Positions 1 to 12,718 of a stretch of 64,000 nt of DNA are shown one piece after another. The stretch covers positions 9,263,501 to 9,327,500 of the forward strand of contig JAZARR010000197.1 in NCBI GenBank assembly GCA_037389465.1. The letters run 5' to 3'. Position numbers and translations under genes: made by a program. Each line of letters opens with the position of its first letter. Position 1 is the first letter of the stretch. The notes beneath the pieces are model-generated. The model had not been told where the DNA came from. It did not search any database and was given only the letters and a program-made list of their open reading frames with translations. Source of the DNA: Baylisascaris procyonis. Lineage: Eukaryota; Nematoda; Chromadorea; Rhabditida; Ascarididae.

Positions 1-1286
1 CAATCGTAATAAAAATTTAGCTATTAACGCGTCGAGTAAATATTATCTCAACGACAGGTGTGTTGATATGAAATCAAACCTATAAGTGGATATTAATGAT
101 GAATCATTTAAATGCCACACTGTTCTATGCACATAGAACGGTTGAAATTTATTTTTTTTCCATTACGATGAGTAAATTTTTAATGCTATAAATTGTGCTG
201 ACCAATTCGATTATTCAATTCGAAATTCATTTGTCTAGGTTATTAGCTTACCTGGGGCTATAAACGTTTATTAAATCATATTATTGTAATTTTGAAACGA
301 ATTAAAATTTTTGATGGTTTAATTTCGGTGAATATCCCATGATAGATTATTGCTTAGTTCTTTCTATAATTCTTTTGAATTGTAAAATTTCATCGCCCCT
401 GTGATAAATGCCTCGGTCCTGCGAAAATCGTTCCTTAAATGGGCAAATCTATAATTATTTATTACCTTTCAGATAAAATAGTAATTAATTTTAAGAGTAA
501 TTAATTAAATGATTGATAAGATAACGACTGAGGTAATTATACTGTTAAAACATAATGACAAGGTAACATGTACCAAGGTGATCTTTTGCTTCATTGCCAG
601 GAACCATAGGGTCCCTTCTATAAACGAATATTCCTCTCGAAAGTCTATGAGAAGGAAATTTCCTGCAACTTTTAAAAACCTGAGTATACGATAACGTTTC
701 ATAATTATGCATTATTGCTCCAATTTATTCGACGATGATTTTATACTACATAGTGACGATATATAGCTTCTTGCTGATATGGCTGGCCAAATTCATAAGC
801 TGTGAACAAAGATTCAGTTGATGCGAAATAAAAACTCCTTCAGGTGTAAAATCATGCAACAGTGAATTTTTAGTATTTAAAGGATATTTTTGAATAATTA
901 TTTTCTAGTTTAATTGGTCCATTTGAAATATGCATTTGATGGTCAACCTATTGCATATGGCATACATTATGTCAACTAAAATTTTATATTCAGTGACTTT
1001 TTGGTTGAAATTATCGTACAGATAAACCGACACACACAGCATGTATGCAGACAAGAAACAAATTTGCGATAGCGCGTTGTAAAGATCTACTGAATAGAAG
1101 TGCTCTATTTTCCTATTGTAAGCCCGCCATTACCCTCTCCACGCCTTCCTATCATTCAAAATTTAGTCGTTTTCGGTGCAATGTGGTAATCTACCAGTCG
1201 ATTTCGACCCATCTAGCCATTAATACCCTGATCTCCATTTCAGAGGTATAAATCACATTTTTTTTTTTTTTGATAGTATTGCAACA
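1..1286. other. AT-rich intergenic DNA, no gene seen
   Basis: Only short ORFs without recognisable domains occur here. A T-run followed by an AG at 1274-1275 lies just before the first gene and could be an acceptor for a spliced leader or a 5' exon. A second acceptor-like TTTCAG lies near 1241. Confidence 0.5.
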
Positions 1287-2745
1287 ATGAACACGTTTAT
1301 ATTCATTGCTACTGTCATCGTTGCGGTATCAGCGAGTGGCTGGGAGAATGCGCCCGTACCCGTATATCTGCTCGGTGCATCAAACGAAGTCAAAGAGGTG
1401 AGAACTCATCATGGGTAGTTTCTAAATGAAAATATTTTCAAGAAGGGTTGAGGTAAGAAATACGGGATGACTTGATTGGGAAAATCATTTAGCGCTCTTA
1501 TAGTCAAGTTGAGTATCATCAGAAATGTCTAATATTTCAAGTCTCTAAAAATTTTACAACTTTTTAAGCAGGCGTATAATAAGACACATTTTGATTGCAC
1601 ATTCTAAGGATCGACTTACAGATTGAGAAATATGATGTGCTGTATGATTATATTTATGAGGCTAAATTACTAATGTATGTAGATTTCAGTGTGAAAATGA
1701 TTCTGCAATGAAATAATGAACTTTAGTTATAGGCATTTAATAAAGTAATCTCTAACAGTTCAATGAATGTTGAACAAAGAGAAACGGCAATTAAAGACTT
1801 CATCTCGAAACAAGGCGAAGAAATTCAGGTGAGCTTTAGATGAGAGAAATATAGTGATATTTTAACGGTTTAAATTTTTAAGTTAAAATCGAGCGATTGA
1901 AATTAATATGATGCAGTATTTTCACTGTTTGATGAAATTCCCGTCGTTGATTTCATCGGAGATCTGTTTTCTATTTTTTTTTCTGCCCAATTCTTCCGTT
2001 GGGGACTCCGATTCGATAAATCGCTTCTCAATTGATCATCTTCGATAGAAAATACGATCTCATAGCATACAATTCCAAATATTAATGACTTATATGTTTT
2101 TCATATTTATTTGTTCTCATAAAAACCTTAAAAATATCATAAGGTGTTTTTAGTTTTTTTCATGTTTTTTTCCAAATTTGATGCTTTTTTTTAAATTGAA
2201 AATTTATGAAAGAAGTGGAAAAGCGTGAATGCAAAATTGGCATAATATGGCCTTTTACATTTTGTTCATCTTTTCAGATACTTTCTTATGTTACTAATAA
2301 ATAACTAATACGTGAAATAATGAATTTTTTTAACTGGTCTATTCGCATAAATATTCCGTTAAAAAAACTTTTTTTGAGCAACACATTTAAATAGCTATTT
2401 CTTTTTGAATTTATTCAGTTAATGTGAAACTGGATGCAGATCCTGCTAATGCATTATGCCTATACCTAAATAATTTTCATAATTTTGGCCTCAGTTTTGG
2501 CTTCTGAATATAACTATTGAACAGACAGACAAACAGACATGCAGACATATGTTTGTTCAGACACGAGATTGAAACAGAAAGCTCTTGCAAAGAAAATTGA
2601 AAAAAAAAGTTTCAAAACGCATAACTTAAAAACGCACAAACCATTTTTTATAAGTTTTTAGGCAGCGTACAAGAGATTCGAAGAAGAAATCGAAGCAGCA
2701 AAGTCTAAAGCTATCGAAAGTGTACCGCAAATCGTTCCTCTGTGA
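1287..2745 (+). CDS. SXP/RAL-2 (DUF148)-like small secreted protein, copy 1
   Basis: Three exons, 1287-1397, 1733-1828 and 2662-2745, join in phase 0 to give 96 residues ending in TGA. Residues 1-17 form a signal peptide with a hydrophobic core rich in Ile, Val and Ala. The mature part begins with a Pro-Val-Pro-Val-Tyr-Leu stretch and continues with amphipathic helices containing VKEAFNKV, DFISKQ and IQAAYKRFEEE. This pattern matches the nematode SXP/RAL-2 family (Ani s 5-like, DUF148), whose members are secreted helical proteins, often immunodominant in parasites and of uncertain function. The protein is shorter than many members because little follows the core domain. Introns use GTGAG donors and TTATAG or TTTTAG acceptors. 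The gene at 10447-11602 is its paralogue with the same length and intron phases. Family assignment is by motif pattern only. Confidence 0.82.
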
Positions 2746-5700
2746 GTCACACTCAAACGAGTTGTTTTCAATTGTGAAATATAACAGCTTTTTATGGATT
2801 TCTTCTACCCGTTGATGTTAGATGCTAGAAATATAAGTCTGTAAGGGAGAGGTGGCCGATTGGAGTGAAATAAGGGAGATAAAGAAGCGCTTCTCGCAAC
2901 TAAAAGAGGTGGTTCATTAGAGTGAAATACAGTTGCGGGGAGTGGGGAGGAGAGAGAGGCCACCCAGAAGTGTGGATTTAATAAAAAAAAACTTTAAGGG
3001 TAAAATCGATAAGACAAAGCTTTCGAACAAACAGATAGGCATAGGTCCATACGTTGATAAAAATTTATGCTAATATTTATCGTTGAATCTTTTATTGCTC
3101 ATTTTGCAAATGATTAGTGTGGTTATTTCAGGTAAAGAAATAATCTCTGATTGGAAACACGATTACAGCGATAACGAACCGTTTCTTCATTTTTCTTTTC
3201 TTCTGTATTTATATATTTACTCATTTGCCTTTTATAATAAATAATGCGTTCCTATTTGCTTTCTTGCGAACACGGAAAATTTGTCATTTCTCTAATTCGA
3301 AACCATTGAGCGGAAAATTTTGACCAGTAATTGAAAAGATTTTCCTTATTCGGATGAAAACCAAACTCGGAAAAAATTCACTCATATCCGAAATAGTTTA
3401 AACCTTGTCCTGATAAATTAAACCGGATGCGGAAATTTTTTATAATTCATCAAATGAATTCACTGATAGCACCAACAACCGGAAACTTCGTCTGGTATGA
3501 CAGAAAACCATGCTGACAAACAGTAAAGAGAAAAAAAAATATAGTACAAATAATAGAGATATAAATAAAAAATTAATGCTCAGTGATAAACAATAAACAA
3601 TGTGAAATCGAGACAATAAAGGCATAAGTGTTTTTTACTTCTTTGAGCACTAATCTCTCAATAATCAGTGTTATTTCTGTTTTTCTTATGTGACTTTCCT
3701 ATGACTTTTTCTATACCCTTACAAAGACTATCCATTGCCGTTCGACTTTAACCAAAAAAATCCCATTCATCCCGTGTAAGTGGGCGAGTAACATTCGTCG
3801 TTCAACATCAACTTATAAAAATTGATCTTATTGAGCCGTCTAAAGGTTTCATTTTTGATTATCAACCTTTGTTCACGTATAGGTTCACTTCAAACCAGTC
3901 TACCGATACTCTTTCAATCGTCCACTGGTATAAACCAGCGTACAAAAAAAAAAAATAGAACGGTGGGACCGATTCACTTAATCGAATTTCACCGAATGCA
4001 TTATTCAAATGTTGCTTCAATGAAATAGTTGAAAAGAGCTCATGGTAAAGCATAAATTGTATGTGGTTAAAGCAATACATAGTAATTGAAAAGTACATAG
4101 TAAAGCAATATCAACAAATAGAGCAAAACGTCGCACAATGTATTGCATGAACATCAGTCGTTGAAATGTTCTATTCATTGTGTTATGTGAGCATCGAGAA
4201 CTTTCACTGGTTTATTCTCATATTCTTTTGATGTCGTGGCCAAATAGTACATTCAATTGGTATTTTTATGTTCATCCTTATTCAATACCCTTTTATGTTT
4301 CACATTTTTCCTTAAAATATCCTATTTTTATCTAATAAGCCTTCAAAAAATTGAAACAACTAAAAAAGGACCAACAAGCTCAATCGAACAAAAGATAAAT
4401 GAGTATAATAAAATAAAATAAAAATCAGTATATGAACTTAAAGGTCAAAGGTCACAGCCCATAAAATGGACAAAGGTCAGAGTTCAAGTTAGTTGCTATC
4501 TGATGCAATCAGTATTATTCATAAAGCTTCAGCAAAAATTATTCGAATTATCAATGAAGATCGACAAATAAATTCATGATGTACATGACCATCAATCAAT
4601 AAAATAGAAAGAAAGTGACGGTCAAAATATTTCACATAATCGATAAAATCATTGGAATACATTGATCCATAAAGATTTAGATTAGATACATCGAGATAGA
4701 GGAACTATAGTCTTTTTGAAAATTGTGATTTCCTGACGAAAAGGATAGAGGTGAGATGTTGATATGAGAAGAGACTACTTCCTAAGGGAAGCCTGGAGCT
4801 GAGGGAGGGTAATTTCGTTTCCCAAATTTGAAGAAAGAGTTTTCGTTGAGGATGGTTTTTTTTACATTTCAGAGCAATTTCAAAGTCATATTTTTTACAC
4901 GTTGCATCTCAAATCCATATTTTCTATAAATTTAATCAAATTTGATCAAATTTTATAGAATTGGTAAGCGCTACCTGATTCAATACTATTATTTTCATTA
5001 CCTATATCCAAATATGTACATTTAAATGCCATATATCATTATAGTTATAATAAAATCGTCCTCGAAAACCTTTTCTTCCTTCAATTCTTAGTACAATAAC
5101 GCATAGTGGCATTTGATGAGTTAAAAAGAGGTGCTCATAGGCATGTGCAAAATCGACCACTATTCGATTAACTTCATCCATCGATTCAACCGTTAATATA
5201 TCCTTGTTTACATCGATGTTTACTAAATATTCGAGTCCAAGTAACCAATCTTGAAAGCGAAATTGTAAATTATATGAGAATATGAGAAGTAATAATCCAA
5301 AAAGCGCATAGTCATGTTTTTTTGTGAAATATAGAATAAATGATGCAAATTACCGCTATATATTTACTACAGCCGATAAAACATTACTTTACCTTTTCGT
5401 GACAACGTCATCGTTTGGATAAGAGCCAAAAGTTTAAAAGCTTTTAGTTTAATATCATCATTTTCTAGTGGTGTACATTTGAATCAGTGAACGAGGAAAA
5501 GACTGAAATCGAAAGAAATATTTTTAAAAAAAGTTTCAAAATTTTCCAGCATAAATAAATTTTTGTGTTTAAATGGATAAATAATAAATATTTAAGTGAC
5601 ATGTAGAATGTAAATATGCATTAACGAATGAAAAAAAAATTAATAAGCGCATCAAACAAAATAGCACAATATGTGCGCTTAAATGCGTTTCTTATGATTA

Positions 5701-5806
5701 ACGATTAACTAACCATCTTTAAATTCATCGTTAAATTATAAAATATGTCAAATTCAGCTAATTATATTTTAGACTATCTGATTGCTCAAACAATTCTTTA
5801 ACTGAT
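2746..5806. other. AT-rich intergenic DNA with a DR1 pair
   Basis: No convincing exon was found on either strand. The stretch contains purine-rich tracts near 2840-2960 and two direct-repeat-1 nuclear-receptor motifs at 4442-4486, listed separately. The downstream limit is the stop codon of the reverse-strand F-box-like gene. Confidence 0.4.
4442..4486 (+). promoter_or_regulatory. Two DR1-type nuclear-receptor half-site repeats
   Basis: At 4442-4454 the sequence is AGGTCA, one A, AGGTCA, a perfect direct repeat with one-base spacing. At 4474-4486 it is AGGTCA, one G, AGTTCA, a one-mismatch DR1. The starts are 32 bp apart, close to three helical turns, so both would face the same side of the DNA. 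DR1 is the classic site for HNF4-like and RXR-type receptors, a group much expanded in nematodes. Which gene it would serve is unclear; the nearest are the SXP/RAL-2-like gene upstream and the F-box-like gene downstream. Confidence 0.45.
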
Positions 5807-8571
5807 TTAATCAATAATTGGATTATTATCACCTCTAAGAGTTTCCGGCAACCATGTTACGGGATCATTATTGCATTGATCATCGGCATAGATGCGAATA
5901 TTTAAAACACCACATTCCCTAAATTTTACACCATAATCGACATCAATCGCTTCACGGATTAGCTGAATTGGCAGTGTCATTATCTGCAAAAAAAAAAAAA
6001 ATCAAATATGATTAAATATCCCTCATGATCCCCGTGAAAAATTTTTTAATCCAGGCAATTTATAGCAATTAGCATTCTTAGAGAGCGCTTTTTTTTTGCC
6101 TGGAAAAAATAGAGTTTATCAAAATTTTTCTCAAAATTTATCTCTCAGCTGTTCTTTAGCATCCCAATTAGATTTGAAAAAAAAAAAAACAACAACAACG
6201 TATACAAAACCGCAAAAAATCTCTACTGCAAGTCTTTGTATTCGCCTGAATATAGCTCGATTTGTTCTCTTTTAACCAAAGCAATTTTAGCTGCATTGTA
6301 TATCCTAGCGGTTCTGTTCGCTATGCAAAAAATGCTCATTAGATATTATAATTTGAAAGTTTTGAAAAAAAATTTTTTTTAAAAAAGTTGAAAAGATGAA
6401 TAATAAGCACAATTTATTCTTGCTGACATAGTATAATTAATATAAATTTTTAACAAATACTTAAGGAAAATATAAAATACCAATAATAAAAAAAAAACTT
6501 TTTACCATCAATGAATGCGCATTATTTAAAAAGTTCCTTAGCATCGAAGATTGATTACGAAAGGATTTAACCGAGCAGCTTTCTTTTTGCACCTGAAAAC
6601 GATCGCCTATATGCAATAAGAGGACAAATACTGGAAAAACGATACAATTTGGAATGGAATCCTTAAAGCAAAAACATTTTGAAACTTCAAATTTTAAATT
6701 CTAATCATGGAACCGTTGTTTAATCCCTAGCTTTATAAGTATGACCCTTCATCGTATTTATACCATCTTCGTGTTGAACAGACTTAGCTAGGACTCAACT
6801 CTCGATCGTTCTTGTGCGGTCTAGCGCGGATCCATTGCTCACGATAAAGAGCTAGGAAATTTGCTCGGGGAACCGATTACCTTACGGCGGTTTTACCTTA
6901 TAGAGAGAGGTCAAATAATTCAAAATTCCTGATTAAAGTTGAAAGAACAAAGCGTTCGATCCGCTAAAGGTCGACTACATTACTAAACGATATCAATTCT
7001 ATCGAAGCATAAATTATGAACTTACATTGAGCATTGTTATCGTTGATGAGAAAAGCTCCAATATATGGCATAACTCTTCACAGAAACGTCTAAAATGCAA
7101 TTAAGCTTGGGATAATATAATAAAAAAATTCGACATCATATCAAAATTGATTGGTAATTTTTTGAATTTAAAATTAGATAGTTATTATATGATTAAAATT
7201 TGAAGTGAATTTAATCCGACAACTAAAAAAAATTCACCTAAAAAATTTCTCGTTTAAATATTGATAGGCACTCCAGCGTATTTAATAACAGAATTCTTTC
7301 AAAGGCATTCTATGCAGCTTCAGAATTTATTTCCGGTTTAGCTCTATGATGGTGGCAACTAGTGTTAATGAATGGCTACGAAATGCTTAGCAGTCAAATC
7401 CGATATTTTCCAAGCTAGATATGGTGATATAAACCATAAAATGGGTAGAAAATAAAAATGAGTATTAAAGTGTAAAATTTCACGAATTTTTCAAAAAATT
7501 CAAGGTTAAATTTATGAAAAAATTGGCTTATTTGTAGAAAAGTTGAAAAAAAAATTGAAAAATATACGAGGATTTCGATATTTAAAACAGAATTTTCGAT
7601 AGACTTAACGAAATCGAAAACTTTAATGAGAATTTTCAAAAGCACAACTTACCTTGGTATTATTGTATAACAATTCCAATGAGCACAATGCTCTTTAAAG
7701 AATTTATAAAGTTTATAAAAATGTTGACGATTAGTATTACTCCAATACATTGCTTGTACATATTCGATATTATATGTAAAAGTGGATAGTGATGAAAATG
7801 AATAACGTTTCGGCGTTTGTCGTTCTCGATTGTGATCATCGATCGCGAAAGATAGCCGAGGTGGTCATAAAATTATGCGTGGGCGTTTATAAGAGTGAAA
7901 AAAATTTAAATATTCATTTTAATTTCTATTTCTTTCATTAACAAATTCACCGAAGATTTGTTCTTTTTAAATTTAGAGATGAAAAATTCAGCGATTAAAA
8001 AAACTTGTTTAAAAGTTGTTATGGCTTATTTAAGCAATGCTAACAGATACTAATTATCCATACTAGGAGCAAGGAGATTTTAACTTCGAGCCGGTTTTAT
8101 ATATTTTCTGCATATTTAAAGAAATAATTGGCGCATATTCACAGGAAATAAAGACTGATAATAAATATTAAAAAATTGCACATGTCGTACTACTCTTTTA
8201 ATAGTAACTATTTGTAATAAGTACCTGTCGCAATAAATACCTGATACGGTAACTACCTGTTAACCTGTTGCAATAAACACCTGATACAGTAACTATGTGT
8301 TAATCTTTCAATATTCAAATATCGTCTCATTCCCAACAATCGTGTTATTGTTAGTGAAGAAAAACTGACCATTTTTACCAAGAATAGTACCAACTTCAAA
8401 CGTAATAAAATCATCACCAATTGAAACACTTTTCACAAAGTGTGATTCAGGTGGTGCATTCTTGAATATCTCACTCCAGTGATGTGAAATACAACTCAAA
8501 CGTATACGTTCGATCCAATTCATATTATCGCGTAGACGATACAAAAATGTTGAAGGAAATCCAGGAACCAT
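5807..8571 (-). CDS. F-box-like protein
   Basis: Proposed exons on the minus strand: 8571-8370, 7824-7653, 7089-7026 and 5983-5807. The last three are firm: GTAAGT donors at 7652 and 7025, TTTTAG and TTGCAG acceptors, and matching phases. Together the four give about 204 residues. The N terminus reads FLYRL, W-IERIRLS, then HHWSEI, the spacing of an F-box, which binds Skp1 in SCF ubiquitin ligases. The C-terminal exon contains VKFRECGVLNIRIY and VTWLPETLR and ends in TAA; I do not recognise this part, which may be a nematode F-box-associated domain. The first intron is the weak point: the acceptor at 7824 is poor, and the donor could be at 8370 or 8379. The reading frame is also open up to 7865. 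A missed exon or a decayed 5' part cannot be excluded. Confidence 0.6.
8224..8303. repeat. 40-bp tandem duplication
   Basis: Two imperfect copies of a 40-bp unit beginning CCTGTCGCAATAAA and CCTGTTGCAATAAA lie at 8224-8263 and 8264-8303. They fall in the first intron of the F-box-like gene model, just past its in-frame stop. Confidence 0.8.
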
Positions 8572-8585
8572 CCTTTAAAATTTTT

Positions 8586-8590
<5 letters not shown>

Positions 8591-8662
<72 letters not shown>
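8591..8662. repeat. (TA)n microsatellite
   Basis: About 36 uninterrupted TA units lie just upstream of the proposed start of the F-box-like gene. The repeating Tyr-Ile ORF through it is an artefact. Confidence 0.95.
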
Positions 8663-8665
<3 letters not shown>

Positions 8666-10446
8666 TAGTAACATTAATAGTACTAAAATTTTCATTCACT
8701 AAGAAATAAAGAAAGTTACAATATCACAGAAAAAGGAGTATGAGAAGTCTGAAATCCCATCATTCTAAACGACGATAAGGTAGCAATGAAAAAATCTTTA
8801 AGATTTATTTCAAGATTCACAATTACCAACTATATGATTTCAGAATTATATAGTAAAAAATGATACAATTATTCTCGTATTCTATGGAAAAATATCAGTA
8901 GAAATGCTACAGTGGTAAGGGACATCACTGATTCGAGGAGATAAAACTGTTTTATGTCGACGATGAGGGATAGCTTCCCTCTCAAAGGATAGCGTCAGGC
9001 ATGATCTATTCTCTTCACGTAAATAATCCTCAACAATCGTTTCAAGAGGCAAATACGTATTCCTTGGTGATTTAAACAAGGCTTGGGTCAATCCTTTCCC
9101 TTATAACAACAGTTATTTAATCACAAACATTATTCGTCATATGAATAATAACTTACTTTCAAATATTAGACTGGAACTCCGAGAGGAATATCGGCGAACA
9201 ATTTGGGGGAATTGATACTGCTGGTGGGGATTAAGATTTGCTGGAGGGGGAGGTGTGGGGAATCTCATGCAAAAAAAGGTGTTTTGTTTTTAGATGTGTA
9301 CTATAATGAATATTATAACATTTATGTATATGCTTTCACAATAAAACACAACATGGAAGGTTTTATTCTTTCACAGAACGAAAGTCCATTTTAGCTGTTT
9401 GAATGAATATTATGATTATTGCTTTCTAATGAATTGAATTCACTTTATTTGCATTCAATTCCACTAAGCATTTGCATTCCTCCAATTGTTTGAGTCGCAT
9501 AGTGAATGGCCAAAATTGTATCAGTCGATCCGCGCAAGGGTTGCCAAAATGCGACGATCAAAATATATGTGCAAACGGCAATTGTTGGTCAAAATGGCCA
9601 AAAATTAACCGCCTTTATCGATTGCATTTTGCAGAATACTGTTAGAAACGATATTTGATAATTTTCTGCAATTAGAAATGGTAATTTTTTTTTTTTTCAA
9701 AAAATTGCATCCTTCAAAATAATCGTCTCTTTCATGAAGAGATTTTCTTTGAATATCTCGTATGAATTGAACTTTTAGTGATAACGATAAATGATATGTG
9801 GTAAACAAAATATAACACAATTGCAAAAGATGCATTTATTTCGATTTTCGTATAATAAACGAGCGAAGCTGAATGAAAACGATTGATGTTATGTGATCCG
9901 CGATTGTTGTTGCCGAATAGTGTCGTTGATTAATCGTCTTACCTGCAATAACAATCATATTTATCACCTCATAGAGATAATCCATTTGTGATTACAATTA
10001 AGGTTTTTTGGATAAAAGCAAAATTTTATTGCAGACAAAGTTGGCCATAGGTGAAATATTCAGTAATTTATGGAAAATTAATAATCCATAGAAATTTCAC
10101 TTTTTTGAAGTAAGTTTAAACAGCCAAACTACTCTTTGGACTATATCTTAAATTATCATCTCATAGGGAGAAAAGATTTTTAATCATAACCAAGAAATTA
10201 AAATAAAATGCTTTGTAAAAAAAAAAATGACTTGTAACTACATCTAAATATTAAAATAAAGATTTTCGAGCAGATAAAAAAAAACGAAAAATTTATTTTA
10301 CTTTTAAGAATTTTTTAAAAAATCAGAAGGGAATATTATCGTCATAAATGAGTTTATAAAAATATATATTCCTCTATGAATTTTAAAATATTTTTTTTTT
10401 GCATAGAAAATATTATCTTCTAGAAAAGAATTTTCAATAAAAACAC
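8663..10446. other. Intergenic, no firm gene
   Basis: A minus-strand ORF of 69 codons at 8882-9091 has protein-like composition (many charged residues, few low-complexity runs) but no domain I recognise and no clear splice sites. It could be an upstream exon of the F-box-like gene or chance. The stretch below 10446 includes the probable 3' UTR of the reverse-strand SXP/RAL-2-like gene. Confidence 0.35.
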
Positions 10447-11602
10447 TTACGAAGAACCAATATGTGGGACGGCAATGAGTTTTTGTTTTAATGCTTTCAT
10501 ATGATGTTCAAATTTCTCAAAAGCTGCCTGAAAATTTTTTTTTGATTTACTATTTCGAATGATTTCGAATGTATGGAAGGAAGATTAGGCATATGATAGG
10601 ATTTAAATATTCATAAGGATTAATATAGTTGATAAAGGAGACTAAAGGAGAAGAGGATTGTGTCGTGCACTTATTATATTACTGTATGATAAAATTCTTC
10701 AGCACTTATTATGTTACTGTATAATAAAATTCTTCAGCACTGAGTATGTTACTATATAATAAAATCCTTCATCAAATCCAGCTTACAAGGTGTGCATGAG
10801 ACTACTGTATTGTATCAAGGTGTGCCAAACCCTCTTATCTGGTTATTATAGTAGTAGATAATCTGTAGTAGATTTTAGAATATCCATGAATTATCATTGG
10901 CGAGTCTTATTAAATTTAATGCAAGCATAAATTTAGGCTCTAATTAGGAGCGATAGGCTGTCTAGATTAGAGTACTCACTTGAATTTCAGGACTTTGAGT
11001 CGATATGAATAGCTTAATTGCACTTTGGAGTTGTTCAGGAGAGAGTGATCCCTCAGAAACAATCGCATTGAACTCCTGAAAAAATTTTATATTTGTAGGA
11101 ATTTTTTTTTTCAATTTAAGATAATTAGAAGAATTTTTTTTTAAAGAGGGAGGACTTATTTACATTAATTTATTTCAAATTTGTGACCAATTGTTAGCAT
11201 TCGAAAAGTAAGATTGTAATTTGAAATTTTTATATGATCGGCCATACCTACCACATACGTTCGGCAATTAGCAAAATTCATTGCTTGCCACTCGAAGATT
11301 CAAGTTGTCTTATAATGAAACATTTCTATATGAAAATATTCAAAAACAGCGAATTATTCTTGAATTATTTAAATCAATTTTGCTTCTTTCCACTATTTCA
11401 AAATTGGAATATCTATTCGAAACAATTAGATCTACTAACTCTGAATTTCACTAAATCTTACTGATAAAAAAAAAATATTGGTACTAACCTCTTTCACGTC
11501 TTCGGGTGCATCCTCCAGATAGACCGGAACTGGAGGCTTATCCGTGCTGCTTGCCGACGTAGCAACAACCACGAAGGCAATGACGATTATGAGCGCGTTC
11601 AT
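10447..11602 (-). CDS. SXP/RAL-2 (DUF148)-like small secreted protein, copy 2
   Basis: Exons on the minus strand are 11602-11489, 11075-10980 and 10527-10447, all joined in phase 0, giving 96 residues. I chose the ATG at 11602 rather than one 13 codons upstream because it leaves a clean signal peptide (MNALIIVIAFVVVATSAS). The mature part has PPVPVYLEDAPEDVKEEF, then LFISTQSPEIQAAFEKF, aligning residue for residue with the first copy and with the SXP/RAL-2 core. The tail differs, ending in Gly-Ser-Ser. At the stop the bases TCGTAAGT include a possible splice donor. An acceptor at 9943 is followed by GTAAG, so spliced and unspliced messages would both read TCG TAA. The function of this family is not established. 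It faces copy 1 across the F-box-like gene. Confidence 0.84.
10667..10771. repeat. 35-bp tandem repeat, three copies
   Basis: Copies start at 10667, 10702 and 10737, each beginning GCACT and ending in TTCTTCA or TCCTTCA. The third copy is the most diverged. The array lies in the second intron of the reverse-strand SXP/RAL-2-like gene. Confidence 0.85.
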
Positions 11603-12718
11603 TGCTGCAACGCTATCGAAGGCTGCAATAAATGACTTCAAGTGAGACGATAACTTCAGGTGAAAATAGTATCACTTTTTCTCTTTAGAAAAATCTCTAA
11701 TAGAAGAAATAATATTGTTAAGAAGAGAGATGTTCCATCAAACCGCTCTTCTTGTAAAACAGTGAAATTTTCTCAGAATTGTCGATAAAATTTGGCAGAA
11801 ATATATATAAATCATTTTTAGCTAATAAATTCTAGCCAAAAGCTTTACGAAGATGAATATTCAAATTAAAATTTTTGATATCATTTAATCCAAAATGATA
11901 TAAACTTAGATTTGCTAAGCAACTATAATCATAGTAAGAATGAATAACCACAAACGTTTGCGCATTTTAGCTAACAAGATAAGTAGCTCTATTTTATATC
12001 CGCAATATTGAGTTCTTTTTTTATTTTCAGCTGAAATTATGAAAATTTTCCAACAATAAATTTTTTTTTGCATTTATTTGAACAGATTGATGAGGCGTTT
12101 ATTGAAATTGCTATCACCATATTTATATCGCATTTGAACAGCTGATTGAAATAGAATCGCAATCATTTTAGCCCTCAAAAAAGAAAGAAAAAAAAAGAAG
12201 AAAAGATTCAGTAGATTTAATCTATTGGTAATCGCTAAAAATGATCATCAAAATTCTGCATTCGACTCAAATCTCTAACAAATATTTTTGTTGCACATGC
12301 AAAAAAAAATCTATCTCTAATTATACTTTCTATTTCGAAAATAATAATCCATTGAAATTCCCATCGATTTATTAATTCTAGGATTTAAGGATGGATTTGA
12401 AGCTTAATTAGTTTAGTCCTTTATTGGAATTTTGCTTGAGGTTTTCTCGTGAAGCATAGATATAGGAAGCACTTGATGAGCTTTCTCAAGCATCAAAATA
12501 CCCCATAGCCGGATGGTCTGCTATACTCTATTGACTTCTTTTGCTAGCCCACTGCTTAGTGTTAATATGCATAAAATATAAATTTAAAAAAAAAATTTTG
12601 TTCATGAATTCATGACATAACTGCAGAAATACTTTGATACAATTTTTATATATAGGGTTTGTCTTTAATAAGCTTAATTATACTACAATATTTCCTTACG
12701 ACGGCCTCTCCTTCTTGC

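Noticed and set aside
7415..7645. 76-codon Phe/Ile-rich minus-strand ORF
   Set aside because: It is intronic low-complexity sequence lying between two well-supported exons of the F-box-like gene.
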